A DNA stretch of 64,000 nucleotides from Amycolatopsis sp. MtRt-6 (GCF_017308975.1 NZ_JADWPD010000040.1:1-64000), one strand, 5' to 3'. Shown: positions 41,678 to 50,328, numbered from the stretch's first letter. Made by a program: numbers and translations. The notes: generated by a model not told the origin, from the letters alone.

Positions 41678-43150
41678 ATGACCAGCACCTCCGAACAGCC
41701 GCTGATGGTGGCCAGGACGGCGGACGCGGCCGAGGCGAACCCCTACCTGCTCGGCGTCTACGCCCCGGTCGGCACCGAGATCGACGCCGAAGACCTGCAG
41801 GTCATCGGCGAAATCCCGAAGGACCTCAACGGCGTCTACCTGCGCAACGGCCCGAACCCGCGGTTCGCCCCGGAAGGCCGCTACCACTGGTTCGACGGCG
41901 ACGGCATGATCCACGCGGTCCACCTGGAGAACGGCAAGGCCCGCTACCGCAACCGCTGGATCCGCACGAAGGCCTTCGAGGCCGAGTCCGCGGCCGGCCG
42001 AGCGCTCTGGACCGGCGTCATGGAGAACCCGAAGGACAACCCGTTCGGCAACACGCATGGCCTGGGGCTCAAGGACAACGCGAACACCGACGTCGTCTTC
42101 CACCGCGGCCGGATCCTCGCCACCTGGTACCTGTGCGGCTCGCCGTACGCGGTCGACCCGCTTTCGCTGGAGACCCTCGGCGCCGAAGACTTCCTCGGCA
42201 CGCTGGCCGGCGACATGATGGCCCACCCCAAGGTCGACGAGACCACCGGCGAGCTGTTCTGGTTCGACTACGGGCCGCGCCCGCCGTACCTGCGCTACGG
42301 CGTGATCGGCGCGGACGGTGCCGTCGTGAACACCACCGACGTCGAGCTGCCGGGCCCGCGCCTGCCGCACGACATGGCCATCACCGAGCACTACGCGGTG
42401 CTGATGGACCTGCCGCTGGTCCAGGACCTGGCGGCGGCGAAGCGGGGGCGGCACAAGCTGCACTTCGACCGCTCGCTGCCGAGCCGGTTCGGGGTCCTGC
42501 CACGCTACGGAGACGGTAGCCAGATCCGGTGGTTCGAAGCGAACCCGTGCTACATCTACCACGTCGTCAACGCCTGGGAGCAGGGCGACGAGGTCGTCCT
42601 CGACGTCTGCCGCGTGCAGCGGCCCCAGCCGCGTGCCGACGCGCACACGCCGCTCGCGAAGATGCTGTCCTACCTGCGGCTGGACGCCCAGCTGCACCGC
42701 TACCGCTTCGACCTGCGGACCGGCGCGTGCCACGAGGCGCCGCTCGACGACGACAACACCGAGTTCCCGACCGTCGACGCCCGCGGCGTCGGGCGGCGGA
42801 ACCGGTACTCCTACACGGTGCACATCTCGCCCGAGTCGACGCTGAAGTTCGACGGGCTGGTGCGCCTCGACAATCTTGCCGGTACGAAGACCGAATACCG
42901 GTTCGGTCCCGGCCGGTGGGGCAGTGAGGCTCCGTTCGCACCCCGCGAAGGAGCACCCGTCGATTCCGCGGACGGGTACCTGGTGACGTTCGTGCAGGAC
43001 GAGCGCGAGGGGCGCTCGGAACTGGACATCTTCGACGCCGCCGACCTCGCTGCCGGACCCGTGGCCAGGGTCCTGCTTCCCCAGCGTGTTCCGCTCGGTT
43101 TTCACGCGACCTGGGTCCGGGCGGACCAGCTGGACAACCTCCGCGCCTGA
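41678..43150 (+). CDS. Carotenoid oxygenase family (RPE65-like) dioxygenase
   Basis: A 490-residue non-haem iron dioxygenase of the carotenoid cleavage / lignostilbene dioxygenase family. The four iron-ligand histidines are visible in MAHPKVDE, RLPHDMAITEHY, CYIYHVVNAWE and PLGFHATWV; NGVYLRNGPNPRFAPEGRYHWFDGDGMIH (in part) is the conserved N-terminal blade. Substrate could be an apocarotenoid or a stilbene; no carotenoid biosynthesis genes are in the window. ATG at 41678 (MTSTSEQPLMVART). Regulated most likely by the divergent double-HxlR protein. Confidence 0.93.
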   Translation: MTSTSEQPLMVARTADAAEANPYLLGVYAPVGTEIDAEDLQVIGEIPKDLNGVYLRNGPNPRFAPEGRYHWFDGDGMIHAVHLENGKARYRNRWIRTKAFEAESAAGRALWTGVMENPKDNPFGNTHGLGLKDNANTDVVFHRGRILATWYLCGSPYAVDPLSLETLGAEDFLGTLAGDMMAHPKVDETTGELFWFDYGPRPPYLRYGVIGADGAVVNTTDVELPGPRLPHDMAITEHYAVLMDLPLVQDLAAAKRGRHKLHFDRSLPSRFGVLPRYGDGSQIRWFEANPCYIYHVVNAWEQGDEVVLDVCRVQRPQPRADAHTPLAKMLSYLRLDAQLHRYRFDLRTGACHEAPLDDDNTEFPTVDARGVGRRNRYSYTVHISPESTLKFDGLVRLDNLAGTKTEYRFGPGRWGSEAPFAPREGAPVDSADGYLVTFVQDEREGRSELDIFDAADLAAGPVARVLLPQRVPLGFHATWVRADQLDNLRA

Positions 43151-43499
43151 GCACCGTCGAGGGTCGCGCCCGGGGTCCCGGGCGTGGGAAACGGTGCACG
43201 GCGGAGACCGATCGGCCGGCTCGAGATGAGCGGGCAGGTACCGGCCCGGAGGGGCTCGCGCCGGCCGATCTGAACGCACAACGCCGCACTCGGTCGGACA
43301 GACCGTGCGCGGTGCACCCGGAAGCGGTTGCCGGGCACGTTTTCCGTTCGCCGGAGGGGTGCGAACGGACAGCGTGGCCGGGTGGTCAGCCGCGACCGGA
43401 TACGGCGAGCACAGCTCGCCGGGGCGGCCTTGGGCTGAGCGCCGGTTCGTCGTTGTCCGGAGACGGCGAACCGCGCGCTGTTCACGACGGGAGGGCGGG
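43151..43499. other. 349-bp intergenic region with hairpin
   Basis: A compact hairpin CGCCCGGG/CCCGGGCG at 43167-43184 (2-base loop) probably terminates the oxygenase transcript. The remainder has no convincing gene; it ends with GGAGGGCGGG before the pseudogene start. Confidence 0.5.
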
Positions 43500-44418
43500 G
43501 TGAAGCTTTCGGTGTCGCTGGGGCTCTGGCAGGACCGGTCGCCCGAGGAGGCACTGGACACCGCTCCCGCCGCCGAGGCCGCGGGCTACCCGGAGCTGTG
43601 GATCGGCGAGATGGCGACGTGGGCCGCCTTCGCGCTCGGCACGGCGATCTCGTGGATTTCCCTGACTTTCGGGCCGCCGGCGGTGACCGTGCGGGACCCG
43701 GCGACGATCGCCATGGGCGGGTCGCGGCGGAGCTCTCCGGCAGCCTACGCCGAATTGTCACACGGTGGTGGCATTTATAATTGTCACACGGTGGTGACAT
43801 TTAAGCGTAGGGTGAGCACACCACCAGCGCGGGACTGGGAAGCACCTGGTCCAGCGCTGACCTGCCGGTCGACCGGCGTCGCGCTCGGGACGTCCAGTGA
43901 CGTCGTGGCGCGCGGCCGGCACAGCCGCTCGCGCCGGAGTCTCCCGTGACGATCGCCGCGTTCGGGCCGCGCGCTCGACGTCGCCGCGCGGCATGCGGAC
44001 CGGATGGTGACGAACCTCGTCAGCCCGGCGGCCGCGGCGACGCTGATGCGCGGGCTGCACGGGGGCGGCCGAGCGTGCCGGGACCCCCGCCGCCGGTGAC
44101 CGCCTGGGTGGTCGCGGCGGCCGACCCGGGACCGGCGCAGCTGCGGCGGGGAGTGGTCGGCTGTCTCGCGGCGTCGGGTTATGCGGACATGTTCCGCGCG
44201 GCGGGCTTCGGCGACCTGATCGACTTCGCGCGCACCCCGGCCGCACCGCCGAGTTCGGGTTGGTCGGGTCGCGCGCCGAGATCGCCGCGAAGATCGGCGA
44301 GTACCCGGCCGCCGGGATCGCCGAGCCGGCGATCGTCCCCGCGACCGGCGACGACGACCCCGGTGGCGCGAAAACCCTCGCCGCGTGTCGATCCGCCGTC
44401 CTCCCGTTCGACGCGTAG
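43500..44418 (+). pseudogene. Decayed luciferase-like (F420-type) monooxygenase
   Basis: The reading starts with GTG 43500 and VKLSVSLGLWQDRSPEEAL then GYPELWIGEMATWAAFALG, the N-terminus of LLM-class F420-dependent oxidoreductases. Homology then continues in pieces: FGPPAVTVRDPATIAMG, GVALGTSSDVVARGRH (to a stop at 43947), ALDVAARHADRMVTNLVSP in a second frame (about 43975-44060), TAWVVAAADPGPAQLRRG to LIDFART (about 44099-44240), and FGLVGSRAEIAAKIGEY to LPFDA-stop (44262-44418) in a further frame. At least three frameshifts and small deletions. A 25-bp direct repeat interrupts it at 43753-43803. Confidence 0.8.
43753..43803. repeat. 25-bp direct repeat inside the pseudogene
   Basis: Two copies (43753-43777 and 43779-43803, period 26) of AATTGTCACACGGTGGTG followed by (G/A)CATTTA, one mismatch. 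The second contains the inverted repeat TGTCAC-ACGGTG-GTGACA. The block is the most AT-rich patch in the neighbourhood and includes TATAAT at 43776-43781. It interrupts LLM-family homology, so it is inserted or rearranged DNA of operator/promoter appearance. Confidence 0.8.
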
Positions 44419-44420
44419 GC

Positions 44421-44939
44421 ATGACGGAACCCAACGCAACCCGGAACCTCGACCGGTCCGGCGCCGCGGCACTGCCGTGGAGCCGGGCGCGCGACCTCCT
44501 CGCGAGCCAGACGCCCAAGGAAGACCTGACCTTCTTCGTCGGGACCGTCCGCCCCGGTGGACAGCCGCACGCCGCCGGTGTGGGCGCCATCTGGGTGGAC
44601 GACGCCCTGTACTTCGTGAGCGGGCCGGGGACGCGCCGGGCCCGCAACCTGGCGGCGAACCCGGCGTGCACCGTGTCGGTGCGGCTGCGCGGCCTCGACG
44701 TCACGATGGAAGGGGAAGCGCACCGGCTCACCGATCCGGAAACCCTCGAACGGGTGGCGGCCGTCTACCGCGAGGGCGGCTGGCCCGCGACGGTCCTGGA
44801 CGGCGGGTTCACCGCCCCGTTCATGGCGGCGAGCGCCGGGCCGGCGCCGTGGCACCTGTACCGGCTGACGCTGCACCGCGCGTTCGGCGTCGCCACCGCC
44901 GAGCCCCACGGCGCCACCCGCTGGGACTTCACCCGCTGA
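44421..44939 (+). CDS. Pyridoxamine 5'-phosphate oxidase-fold (PPOX) protein
   Basis: A 172-residue split-barrel protein of the PPOX superfamily, many of which in actinomycetes bind F420 or FMN. Recognisable: EDLTFFVGTVRPGGQPHAAGVGAIWVDDALYFVSGPGTRRARNL (in parts), the usual first three strands with the RRxRNL cofactor-contact helix, then NPACTVSVRL and EGEAHRLTDPETLERVAAVY. ATG at 44421 lies two bases after the pseudogene stop. Ends 11 bp into the convergent SGNH hydrolase gene. Confidence 0.85.
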   Translation: MTEPNATRNLDRSGAAALPWSRARDLLASQTPKEDLTFFVGTVRPGGQPHAAGVGAIWVDDALYFVSGPGTRRARNLAANPACTVSVRLRGLDVTMEGEAHRLTDPETLERVAAVYREGGWPATVLDGGFTAPFMAASAGPAPWHLYRLTLHRAFGVATAEPHGATRWDFTR

Positions 44940-45807
44940 TCGCCGCGGCGACCAGCCCGCCGATCGCAGCCATGCCGGCGGCGTTCGGGTGCAGCGGTGC
45001 CGCGATCGCCGTCGGGACCAGGCCCTCGAACCACTTCACGCCGGGCAGCTTGCAGACGTCGTGGCCGATCGAGAACGTCCGGACGTCGACGTAGTGCGCG
45101 TTGTGCGCGGCGGCCTGCCGGGCGAGGGCGGCGTTGGTCCGGTCGATGCTGCCCTGGATGTAGTTCGCGTCACGCGGCGTCAGTGGCGCGATCGGCCAGC
45201 AGCCGTTGCGGGGCAGGTACGTGCCGTACCCGGCCACGAAGACCTCGGCGTTCGGGGCCTTCGCGTGGATCGCGTCCAGCAGCGCGCCCCACACCGGCTC
45301 GAACGCGGCGATCTTCTCGGCGAGCTGGTCGCGGCCGCCCGCGGTGAACCGGTCGACGCAGTCGGGGACTATGCCGGGCAGCAGGTTGATGCAGCTCGTC
45401 GCGGCGCCGACCAGGCCGACGTCGTTGCCGCCGATCGTCACTGTCACCGTGCGGGTCTGCTCGCTCAACGCGTCCAGCTGCGGCGGCACCGGACCGGACG
45501 ACGTCTGCTGCGGGGCGGTCATGTCCGCCGTCGTCGCGCCGGAGCACGTGACGTCCTTCAGCGGCACGCCGAGCTCCTTCGCGGCGACGTGCGGGTAGTC
45601 GAGCAGCGACCGGAGGCAGCCGGGGGAGGAGAGGTCCGGTGGCGGGATCAGCGGCCCGGCCGCCGCCGAATCGCCCAGTGCCACGTACTCGCCCGCGGTG
45701 CCCACTGCCGCCGTGCCCGCCGTCGCTGTGCCGGCCGTCGCTGTGCCCGCCGTCGCGCCGGCCAGCGCGGTGACCATGATCCCGATGAACGCCGTCCTCA
45801 CTCGCAC
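44929..45807 (-). CDS. Secreted SGNH/GDSL hydrolase (lipase/esterase)
   Basis: A 292-residue exported SGNH hydrolase. Block I YVALGDSAAAG (catalytic Ser), block III TIGGNDVGL, and block V PLHPNAAGM (catalytic His) are present; six Cys likely form three disulfides as in Streptomyces lipase and cholesterol esterase relatives. The signal peptide (VRVRTAFIGIMVTALAGATAG) runs into TAG-TATAG-type pentapeptide repeats coded by a 15-bp tandem repeat near 45721-45750. GTG at 45807 is preceded by AAGGAGG. Divergent from the PucR-type regulator. Confidence 0.9.
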   Translation of the reverse strand: MRVRTAFIGIMVTALAGATAGTATAGTATAGTAAVGTAGEYVALGDSAAAGPLIPPPDLSSPGCLRSLLDYPHVAAKELGVPLKDVTCSGATTADMTAPQQTSSGPVPPQLDALSEQTRTVTVTIGGNDVGLVGAATSCINLLPGIVPDCVDRFTAGGRDQLAEKIAAFEPVWGALLDAIHAKAPNAEVFVAGYGTYLPRNGCWPIAPLTPRDANYIQGSIDRTNAALARQAAAHNAHYVDVRTFSIGHDVCKLPGVKWFEGLVPTAIAAPLHPNAAGMAAIGGLVAAAISG

Positions 45808-45825
45808 GCCGTCCTCCTTGACGTT

Positions 45826-45860
45826 GTGCCGACTGTTGGTCTCCGTGACACCATCGGCAC
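45826..45860. promoter_or_regulatory. Inverted repeat between SGNH hydrolase and PucR genes
   Basis: GTGCCGA (45826-45832) and TCGGCAC (45854-45860), spacer 21, in the 105-bp divergent region. A possible site for the PucR-type regulator. Confidence 0.3.
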
Positions 45861-45912
45861 CGGGCGTGGCCGGATTGACTGGGAATCCGGGCAGAGAACG
45901 AGGGGATCGGTT

Positions 45913-47142
45913 GTGACGGAGCACAAGCGCGGCGGCGACCTCACCCTCGGCGGGCAGCGCGTGCACGAGCGGCTCACCCGGGAGGAGCCGGAGCTGATCG
46001 CCCGGGTGCTTTCACGGATCCAGGCGGAGGTCGCGGACTACCGGCGGCTGCCGGTGGAGGAGCTGGCCGGCGACATCGCGGGCATCACCCGGCAGGCGGT
46101 GCGGGCGTTCGCGCGCAGCCTGCGCGAGGACCGGGAGCTCAACGCGGCGGAACTCCGGCAGGTCGGCGCGTCCGCGGTCCGCCGGGCGGAGGAGGGCTTC
46201 CCGCTGGAGGCCGTGCTGACCGCGTACCACGTCGGCGCGCGGGAGATCTTCGCCGTCGGCTCGGCTTCGTCGGGCTGTGCGGACGTCGGCGACCTGCTCG
46301 AAGTCGCGGACCGGGTGCTGGCGTTCGTCGGCACGGTCACCGGCGCGGTGACCCGCGGGTACCTGGAGGAGCTGCGCACGAAGGTCGGGCAGGAGCACAC
46401 CGCGCGCCGGACGCTGCTGTCGGTGCTCGTCGACGGCGGCCCGGTCGACGTCGTCGCCCGCAGCGCCGGGATCACGCTGCCGGCGCGGTACGTCGTGCTG
46501 AGCGTCGAGCTCGGACCGCACGCCGACGAGGCGTCGCCGGGCGTGGACGCCGAGATCGCGGTCCGCCGCAAGCTGCGGCGGTTCCTGGCGGCGTTCGAGC
46601 AGGCTTGCGGCGACGGTGTGCTGGCGTCCCTCGACGGTCCCGGCGGGCTCGTCCTGCTCCCGCTGTCCGACCGGCTTTCGGATCGGCGCGCGGTGCTGGA
46701 CGCGGCCGGCCGCGCGGCGGGCGTGACGGTGCTGGCGGCGGCGGAGACGGCGGCGCCGCCGGAGGTCCGGGCGGTGGCGGCGCAGACCGCCGAGGTGCTG
46801 GACGTGCTGCGCTGGTTCGGCCGCCCACCGGGGCTGTACGGCCTCGACGACGTCCTGGTGGAGTACCAGCTGACCCGCCCGGGAGCGGCCCGCGACCGCC
46901 TCGCGGCGGCGCTCGACCCGCTGGAAACGCACCCCGAGCTCGTCGAAACCCTCGACGCGTACCTGGCCCTGGACACGAACCGCCGCCGCACGGCGGCCCA
47001 GCTGCACGTCCACCCCAACACGGTCGACTACCGCCTCCGCCGAGTCCGCGACCTCACGGGCATCGACCCCCTCCACCCGGCCGGCCTCCCGCGCATCATC
47101 GCGGCCGCGGCGGCCCGCCGCGCCGCCCTCGCCCGCCGCTGA
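45913..47142 (+). CDS. PucR/CdaR-family transcriptional regulator
   Basis: A 409-residue regulator. The C-terminal PucR helix-turn-helix (ETLDAYLALDTNRRRTAAQL, VHPNTVDYRLRRVRDLTGID, about 345-395) is clear. The middle contains a GGDEF-like divergent domain (about 170-280), and the N-terminus (LTREEPELIARVLSRIQAEV ... GAREIF) is the sensor helix bundle common in actinomycete PucR proteins. Start is GTG at 45913. It is divergent from the SGNH lipase gene, a candidate target. Its stop is followed after 14 bp by the second 21-bp repeat array. Confidence 0.9.
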   Translation: MTEHKRGGDLTLGGQRVHERLTREEPELIARVLSRIQAEVADYRRLPVEELAGDIAGITRQAVRAFARSLREDRELNAAELRQVGASAVRRAEEGFPLEAVLTAYHVGAREIFAVGSASSGCADVGDLLEVADRVLAFVGTVTGAVTRGYLEELRTKVGQEHTARRTLLSVLVDGGPVDVVARSAGITLPARYVVLSVELGPHADEASPGVDAEIAVRRKLRRFLAAFEQACGDGVLASLDGPGGLVLLPLSDRLSDRRAVLDAAGRAAGVTVLAAAETAAPPEVRAVAAQTAEVLDVLRWFGRPPGLYGLDDVLVEYQLTRPGAARDRLAAALDPLETHPELVETLDAYLALDTNRRRTAAQLHVHPNTVDYRLRRVRDLTGIDPLHPAGLPRIIAAAAARRAALARR

Positions 47143-47156
47143 CGTGATGCCCGCCC

Positions 47157-47410
47157 AATCACGCGAGATCCCCCGCCAATCACGCGAGATGCCCACCCAA
47201 TCACGCGAGATCCCCCGCCAATCACGCGAGATGCCCGCCCAATCACGCGAGTCACGCGCCCAGTCACGCGAGTCACGCCGCTGACCACGCCGGCCGGCCC
47301 TCCCGGTACGCGAGTCGACCCTCCAATCACGGGACCCGGAGCACCCGGCCGGCGAACTCGCGCACCCGGACGGTCGGTTGGCGTACCTGGAGGGTCGACA
47401 CGCGTGATTG
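47157..47410. repeat. 21-bp tandem repeat array (locus B of three)
   Basis: Six exact-period units start at 47157, 47178, 47199, 47220, 47241 and 47262, each beginning AATCACGCGAG (AGTCACGCGAG in the last), the reverse complement of the array A motif. A diverged region (47283-47410) follows, holding CCTCCAATCACGGG, a 28-nt block (47361-47388) identical but for one base to 12776-12803, and GCGTGATTG. The array lies between the PucR stop and a membrane-protein gene whose stop codon (47327) falls inside it. Confidence 0.9.
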
Positions 47411-47722
47411 CGCAGTCGACACCGCGCGGGTGAGAAGTCCGGTGACCAGGGTCGAGGCGAGGACGAGCGCGGCGAGGGCGGCCGGCGCGTCGAACGTCAG
47501 CTCGCCGAGGCGACCGAGGACGAAGCCCGTGTCCAGTGCCCAGGCGACCACCGCGACCCCCGTCGCCGCCGCGAACGAACTTCGGCGGGCCGCGAACAGC
47601 ACGACCGCGCCCAGGGTGACCAGCGCGTACCAGGGATGGCCCGTCGCCCCCGCCAGGTTCGCCACGATCACCGCGGCGACGGCGGCCACGCACCCGAACG
47701 GAAACCCGAAGTCCTCTTTCAT
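47327..47722 (-). CDS. Small membrane protein with repeat-derived C-terminus
   Basis: A 131-residue protein (MKEDFGFPFGCVAAVAAVIVANLAG in part) with about four hydrophobic helices up to residue 103. No family recognised. The last 27 or so residues (STAQSRVSTLQVRQPTVRV to the end) are encoded by the diverged 21-bp repeats, so the natural stop seems lost or displaced by repeat expansion. The ATG at 47722 has no strong ribosome binding site. Confidence 0.6.
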   Translation of the reverse strand: MKEDFGFPFGCVAAVAAVIVANLAGATGHPWYALVTLGAVVLFAARRSSFAAATGVAVVAWALDTGFVLGRLGELTFDAPAALAALVLASTLVTGLLTRAVSTAQSRVSTLQVRQPTVRVREFAGRVLRVP

Positions 47723-47802
47723 CCGTCCAGTCCAGTCGCCGGGACGAAGACCGGCGTGGGCCAGGACACATTCCCTACACCCGGCGTCGTGATCTTTACG
47801 CT

Positions 47803-48675
47803 TTATTTACTTCGATCCGCCAAGTCCTTGATCGCGTCCGCGATCTCCGTCCACACCGCGCGCGGCAGGTTGTGCCCCATGCCCGGGAGCACGACCAGCT
47901 CCGCGTCCGGGATTGCCTCCGCCGTCGCCTTGCCGCCGCTCACGTTGATCAGCGGGTCCGCGTCGCCGTGAATCACCAGGGCCGGCAGCCGGACATCCCG
48001 GAGAAAAGCAGTGCGGTCGCCGGACGCCACCACCGCCGCCGCGTGGCGCAGCGTGCCCACCGGGTGGCGGGCGCGGTCGTAGTGCAACGCCGCCTTGGCC
48101 AGGAGGAACGCCTCGTCGTCCGGGTAGCCCGGGGAGCCGAGCCGCCGGTAGCCCTCGACGCTGTCGGCCAGCGCCTGCTCGCGGGTCGTCGCCGGCGGGC
48201 GGGTCAGCAGCGCCAGCGCCCACGGCTCGGCCTGCCCGACCGCCCGGTCGCCGGTGGTCGACATGATCGACGTGATCGACAGCAGCCGGTCCGGGTGGTC
48301 GATGGCCAGCTGCTGCACGATCATCCCGCCCATGGACGCCCCGACGACGTGCGCGCGGGAAATACCGAGCGCGTCGAACAGGCCGACGGCGTCGTCGGCC
48401 ATGTCCGACAGCGTGTACGGCGCGCTCGACAGGTCGCCGGCGGCCAGCGCGGCCAGGTCCGGCGGCGGCAGGTGGTCGAGCCACGTCGAGAGCCCGACAT
48501 CCCGGTTGTCGTAACGCACCACGAAAAACCCGTGGCCGGCGAGCAGCTCGCAGAAGCCGTCCTCCCAGGTGATCATCTGGGCGCCGAGGCCCATCACCAG
48601 GACCAGCGGCGGAGCGGCCGGATCGCCGAAGGTGTCGTACTCGAGCTCGAGACCGTTGGCCTGTGCGCGTGCCAT
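47803..48675 (-). CDS. Alpha/beta hydrolase
   Basis: A 290-residue alpha/beta-hydrolase-fold enzyme. Oxyanion strand PLVLVMGLGAQM, nucleophile elbow VVGASMGGMIVQ (Ser near residue 98), Asp in VIHGDADPLI and His in GMGHNLP complete the triad. Close in pattern to esterase/lactonase-like hydrolases (EstA3, 3-oxoadipate enol-lactonase relatives); substrate unknown. ATG at 48675. It faces the TetR gene at 48743 over 67 bp. Its last codons and stop are unusually AT-rich (AGTAAATAA). Confidence 0.88.
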   Translation of the reverse strand: MARAQANGLELEYDTFGDPAAPPLVLVMGLGAQMITWEDGFCELLAGHGFFVVRYDNRDVGLSTWLDHLPPPDLAALAAGDLSSAPYTLSDMADDAVGLFDALGISRAHVVGASMGGMIVQQLAIDHPDRLLSITSIMSTTGDRAVGQAEPWALALLTRPPATTREQALADSVEGYRRLGSPGYPDDEAFLLAKAALHYDRARHPVGTLRHAAAVVASGDRTAFLRDVRLPALVIHGDADPLINVSGGKATAEAIPDAELVVLPGMGHNLPRAVWTEIADAIKDLADRSK

Positions 48676-48705
48676 ACCCCGATCCTGCCGCACCCGCGCG
48701 AAGCT

Positions 48706-48726
48706 GGCACCGGGCCGGGCGGTGCC
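48706..48726. promoter_or_regulatory. Candidate TetR operator and -10 region
   Basis: GGCACC (48706-48711) and GGTGCC (48721-48726) are symmetric around 9 bases between the hydrolase and TetR genes. TACCGT (48729-48734) lies 8 bases before the TetR ATG. Confidence 0.35.
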
Positions 48727-48742
48727 GTTACCGTTACGCCCC

Positions 48743-49474
48743 ATGCCGACCTCATCCTCGGGCACGGGACAGCGGCCACGGTCACGGGCCGCGGCGGGAC
48801 TGCCGGCGCTGACGGCCGACACCATCGTCAGCGCGGCGACCGCCCTCACCGCCCAGCGCGGCCTGGACAACTGGACGCTGCGGGAGCTCGCCCGCGCGGT
48901 CGAGGCCTACCCGGCGGTGATCTACCACCACGTCGGCGACCGGGACGCGGTGGTGAACGCCGTCGTCGACCGGGTGGTCGGGTTGCTCCAGCTGCCGGAC
49001 GAGCGGCTGCCGTGGCAGGACTGGTTCACCGAGCTGCTGGCCGGCCTGCGCGCGGTGCTGCGGACGTACCCGGGCTGCGCGCGGCGGCTGGCGTTGTTCG
49101 GCCCGTCGGTCAAGGCGGCCACGCGCACCATCGACGCGGGCATCGGCGTGCTGCTGGCCGCCGGCTTCGGCCGCGAAAGCGTGCTGGCCTACAACCTGCT
49201 GCTGATGACCGCGTGCCAGTTCGTCGCGATGGAGGACGACCGCGACGGCGCGCTCGCGCTGCGGATCGACAACACCGAGGAGTACGCGGCCTACCGCGAG
49301 CGGCCCGACCTGCCCGGGATGGCCGAGCTGGGCGCGGCGATGCACGACCTGATGGGCGACCCGGAACTCGCCTCGGGCTATTACGCGCAGCTCTACGACT
49401 ACGCCGTCCGGCGGTGTCTCGACGGGCTCGCGCATCGGCTGAGTGAACTTCGCGAATCGGACAGTGACGGTTGA
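48743..49474 (+). CDS. TetR-family transcriptional regulator
   Basis: A 243-residue TetR-type protein. Helix-turn-helix at about 25-70 (ADTIVSAATALTAQRGLDNWTLRELARAV in part, then AYPAVIYHHVGDRDAVVNAV). The C-terminal part is of the TetR_C class seen in tetracycline-repressor-like actinomycete regulators. Divergent from the alpha/beta hydrolase gene and probably its regulator. ATG at 48743 appears leaderless. Confidence 0.88.
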   Translation: MPTSSSGTGQRPRSRAAAGLPALTADTIVSAATALTAQRGLDNWTLRELARAVEAYPAVIYHHVGDRDAVVNAVVDRVVGLLQLPDERLPWQDWFTELLAGLRAVLRTYPGCARRLALFGPSVKAATRTIDAGIGVLLAAGFGRESVLAYNLLLMTACQFVAMEDDRDGALALRIDNTEEYAAYRERPDLPGMAELGAAMHDLMGDPELASGYYAQLYDYAVRRCLDGLAHRLSELRESDSDG

Positions 49475-49537
49475 CAGCGACTTGACAGTGCTTCGGCGTA
49501 CCGTGGGCGTGCGTCGGTGGTTCGCCCACTGACCCGG

Positions 49538-49577
49538 AGCCCCTGGCGCCCTCCTCCCCCTCGTGGCGCCGGGGGCT
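49538..49577. terminator. Terminator hairpin between convergent TetR genes
   Basis: AGCCCCTGGCGCC (49538-49550) pairs with GGCGCCGGGGGCT (49565-49577) through 13 positions, one a G-U wobble in RNA. It sits between the convergent genes ending at 49474 and 49583. Confidence 0.75.
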
Positions 49578-49582
49578 TCGGT

Positions 49583-50248
49583 CTACCCGGGGTCGCCCTG
49601 CCGCGGTGACGGCGGTCCGCCGCGCGGTGGCCGCGCCTGGATGGCCGGGAAGATCTCGCCGACCAGCGTCACCAGCGACTTCGACAGCAGCAGGTGCACC
49701 TGGTCGCGCGTCAGCGACCGGCGCACCAGCCACTCCCGGCCCGCCGACTTCACCATCCCGCCGAACGCGCGCACCAGCGCGTTCAGCTCCGGCCCGTGGT
49801 CGCTTTCCCGCGACAGCCCGACGGCCTCCAGCACGCGGTCGGCGGATTCGCGGTCGGCTTCCTCGAGGATGCGCTCCACCTCGAGGTCGCGGCCGATGCC
49901 CTCGGGCGCGATCGCGGCCAGCCACATCCGCTCCTGGCTGGTGACCATGTCGAGGAACCACTCGATGGCGACGTCGGCGCGCAGTTCGAGCGGCCCGTCG
50001 GGGAGGATCTCGACGGCCAGCCGCGGCACGGTCAGTGCGCGGCGGATGATTTCCAGGTACAGCTCGCGTTTGGTGCCGAAGTAGTGGTTGATCAGCCCCC
50101 GCGCGACGCCGGCCGCCGCGGCGATGTCCGAAGTGGACACTGCGGAATACGGGCGCTCACCGAAGAGCCGCGCCGCACAGGTGTAGATCTGTTCCTTCCG
50201 TTCGTCCGGTTCCAGTCTTCGCCATCTCGGCGCCGGCTCGGTGTTCAT
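49583..50248 (-). CDS. TetR-family regulator of the lysine-catabolic operon
   Basis: A 221-residue TetR-type repressor: ERKEQIYTCAARLFGERPYS and DIAAAAGVARGLINHYFGTK (helix-turn-helix at about 18-62). It lies 80 bp downstream of the DavB-like gene in the same orientation, so it may be the last member of the operon or have its own promoter. The 20-bp palindrome upstream of the permease gene (54207-54226) is the obvious candidate operator. ATG at 50248. Confidence 0.85.
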   Translation of the reverse strand: MNTEPAPRWRRLEPDERKEQIYTCAARLFGERPYSAVSTSDIAAAAGVARGLINHYFGTKRELYLEIIRRALTVPRLAVEILPDGPLELRADVAIEWFLDMVTSQERMWLAAIAPEGIGRDLEVERILEEADRESADRVLEAVGLSRESDHGPELNALVRAFGGMVKSAGREWLVRRSLTRDQVHLLLSKSLVTLVGEIFPAIQARPPRGGPPSPRQGDPG

Positions 50249-50328
50249 CCGCCCATCGTCGCACGGGCCGTTGCGCCGGGCAGGGTAGTCAGCACGATGT
50301 CGGATGCGCCCCCACGATCGGGGCACGG

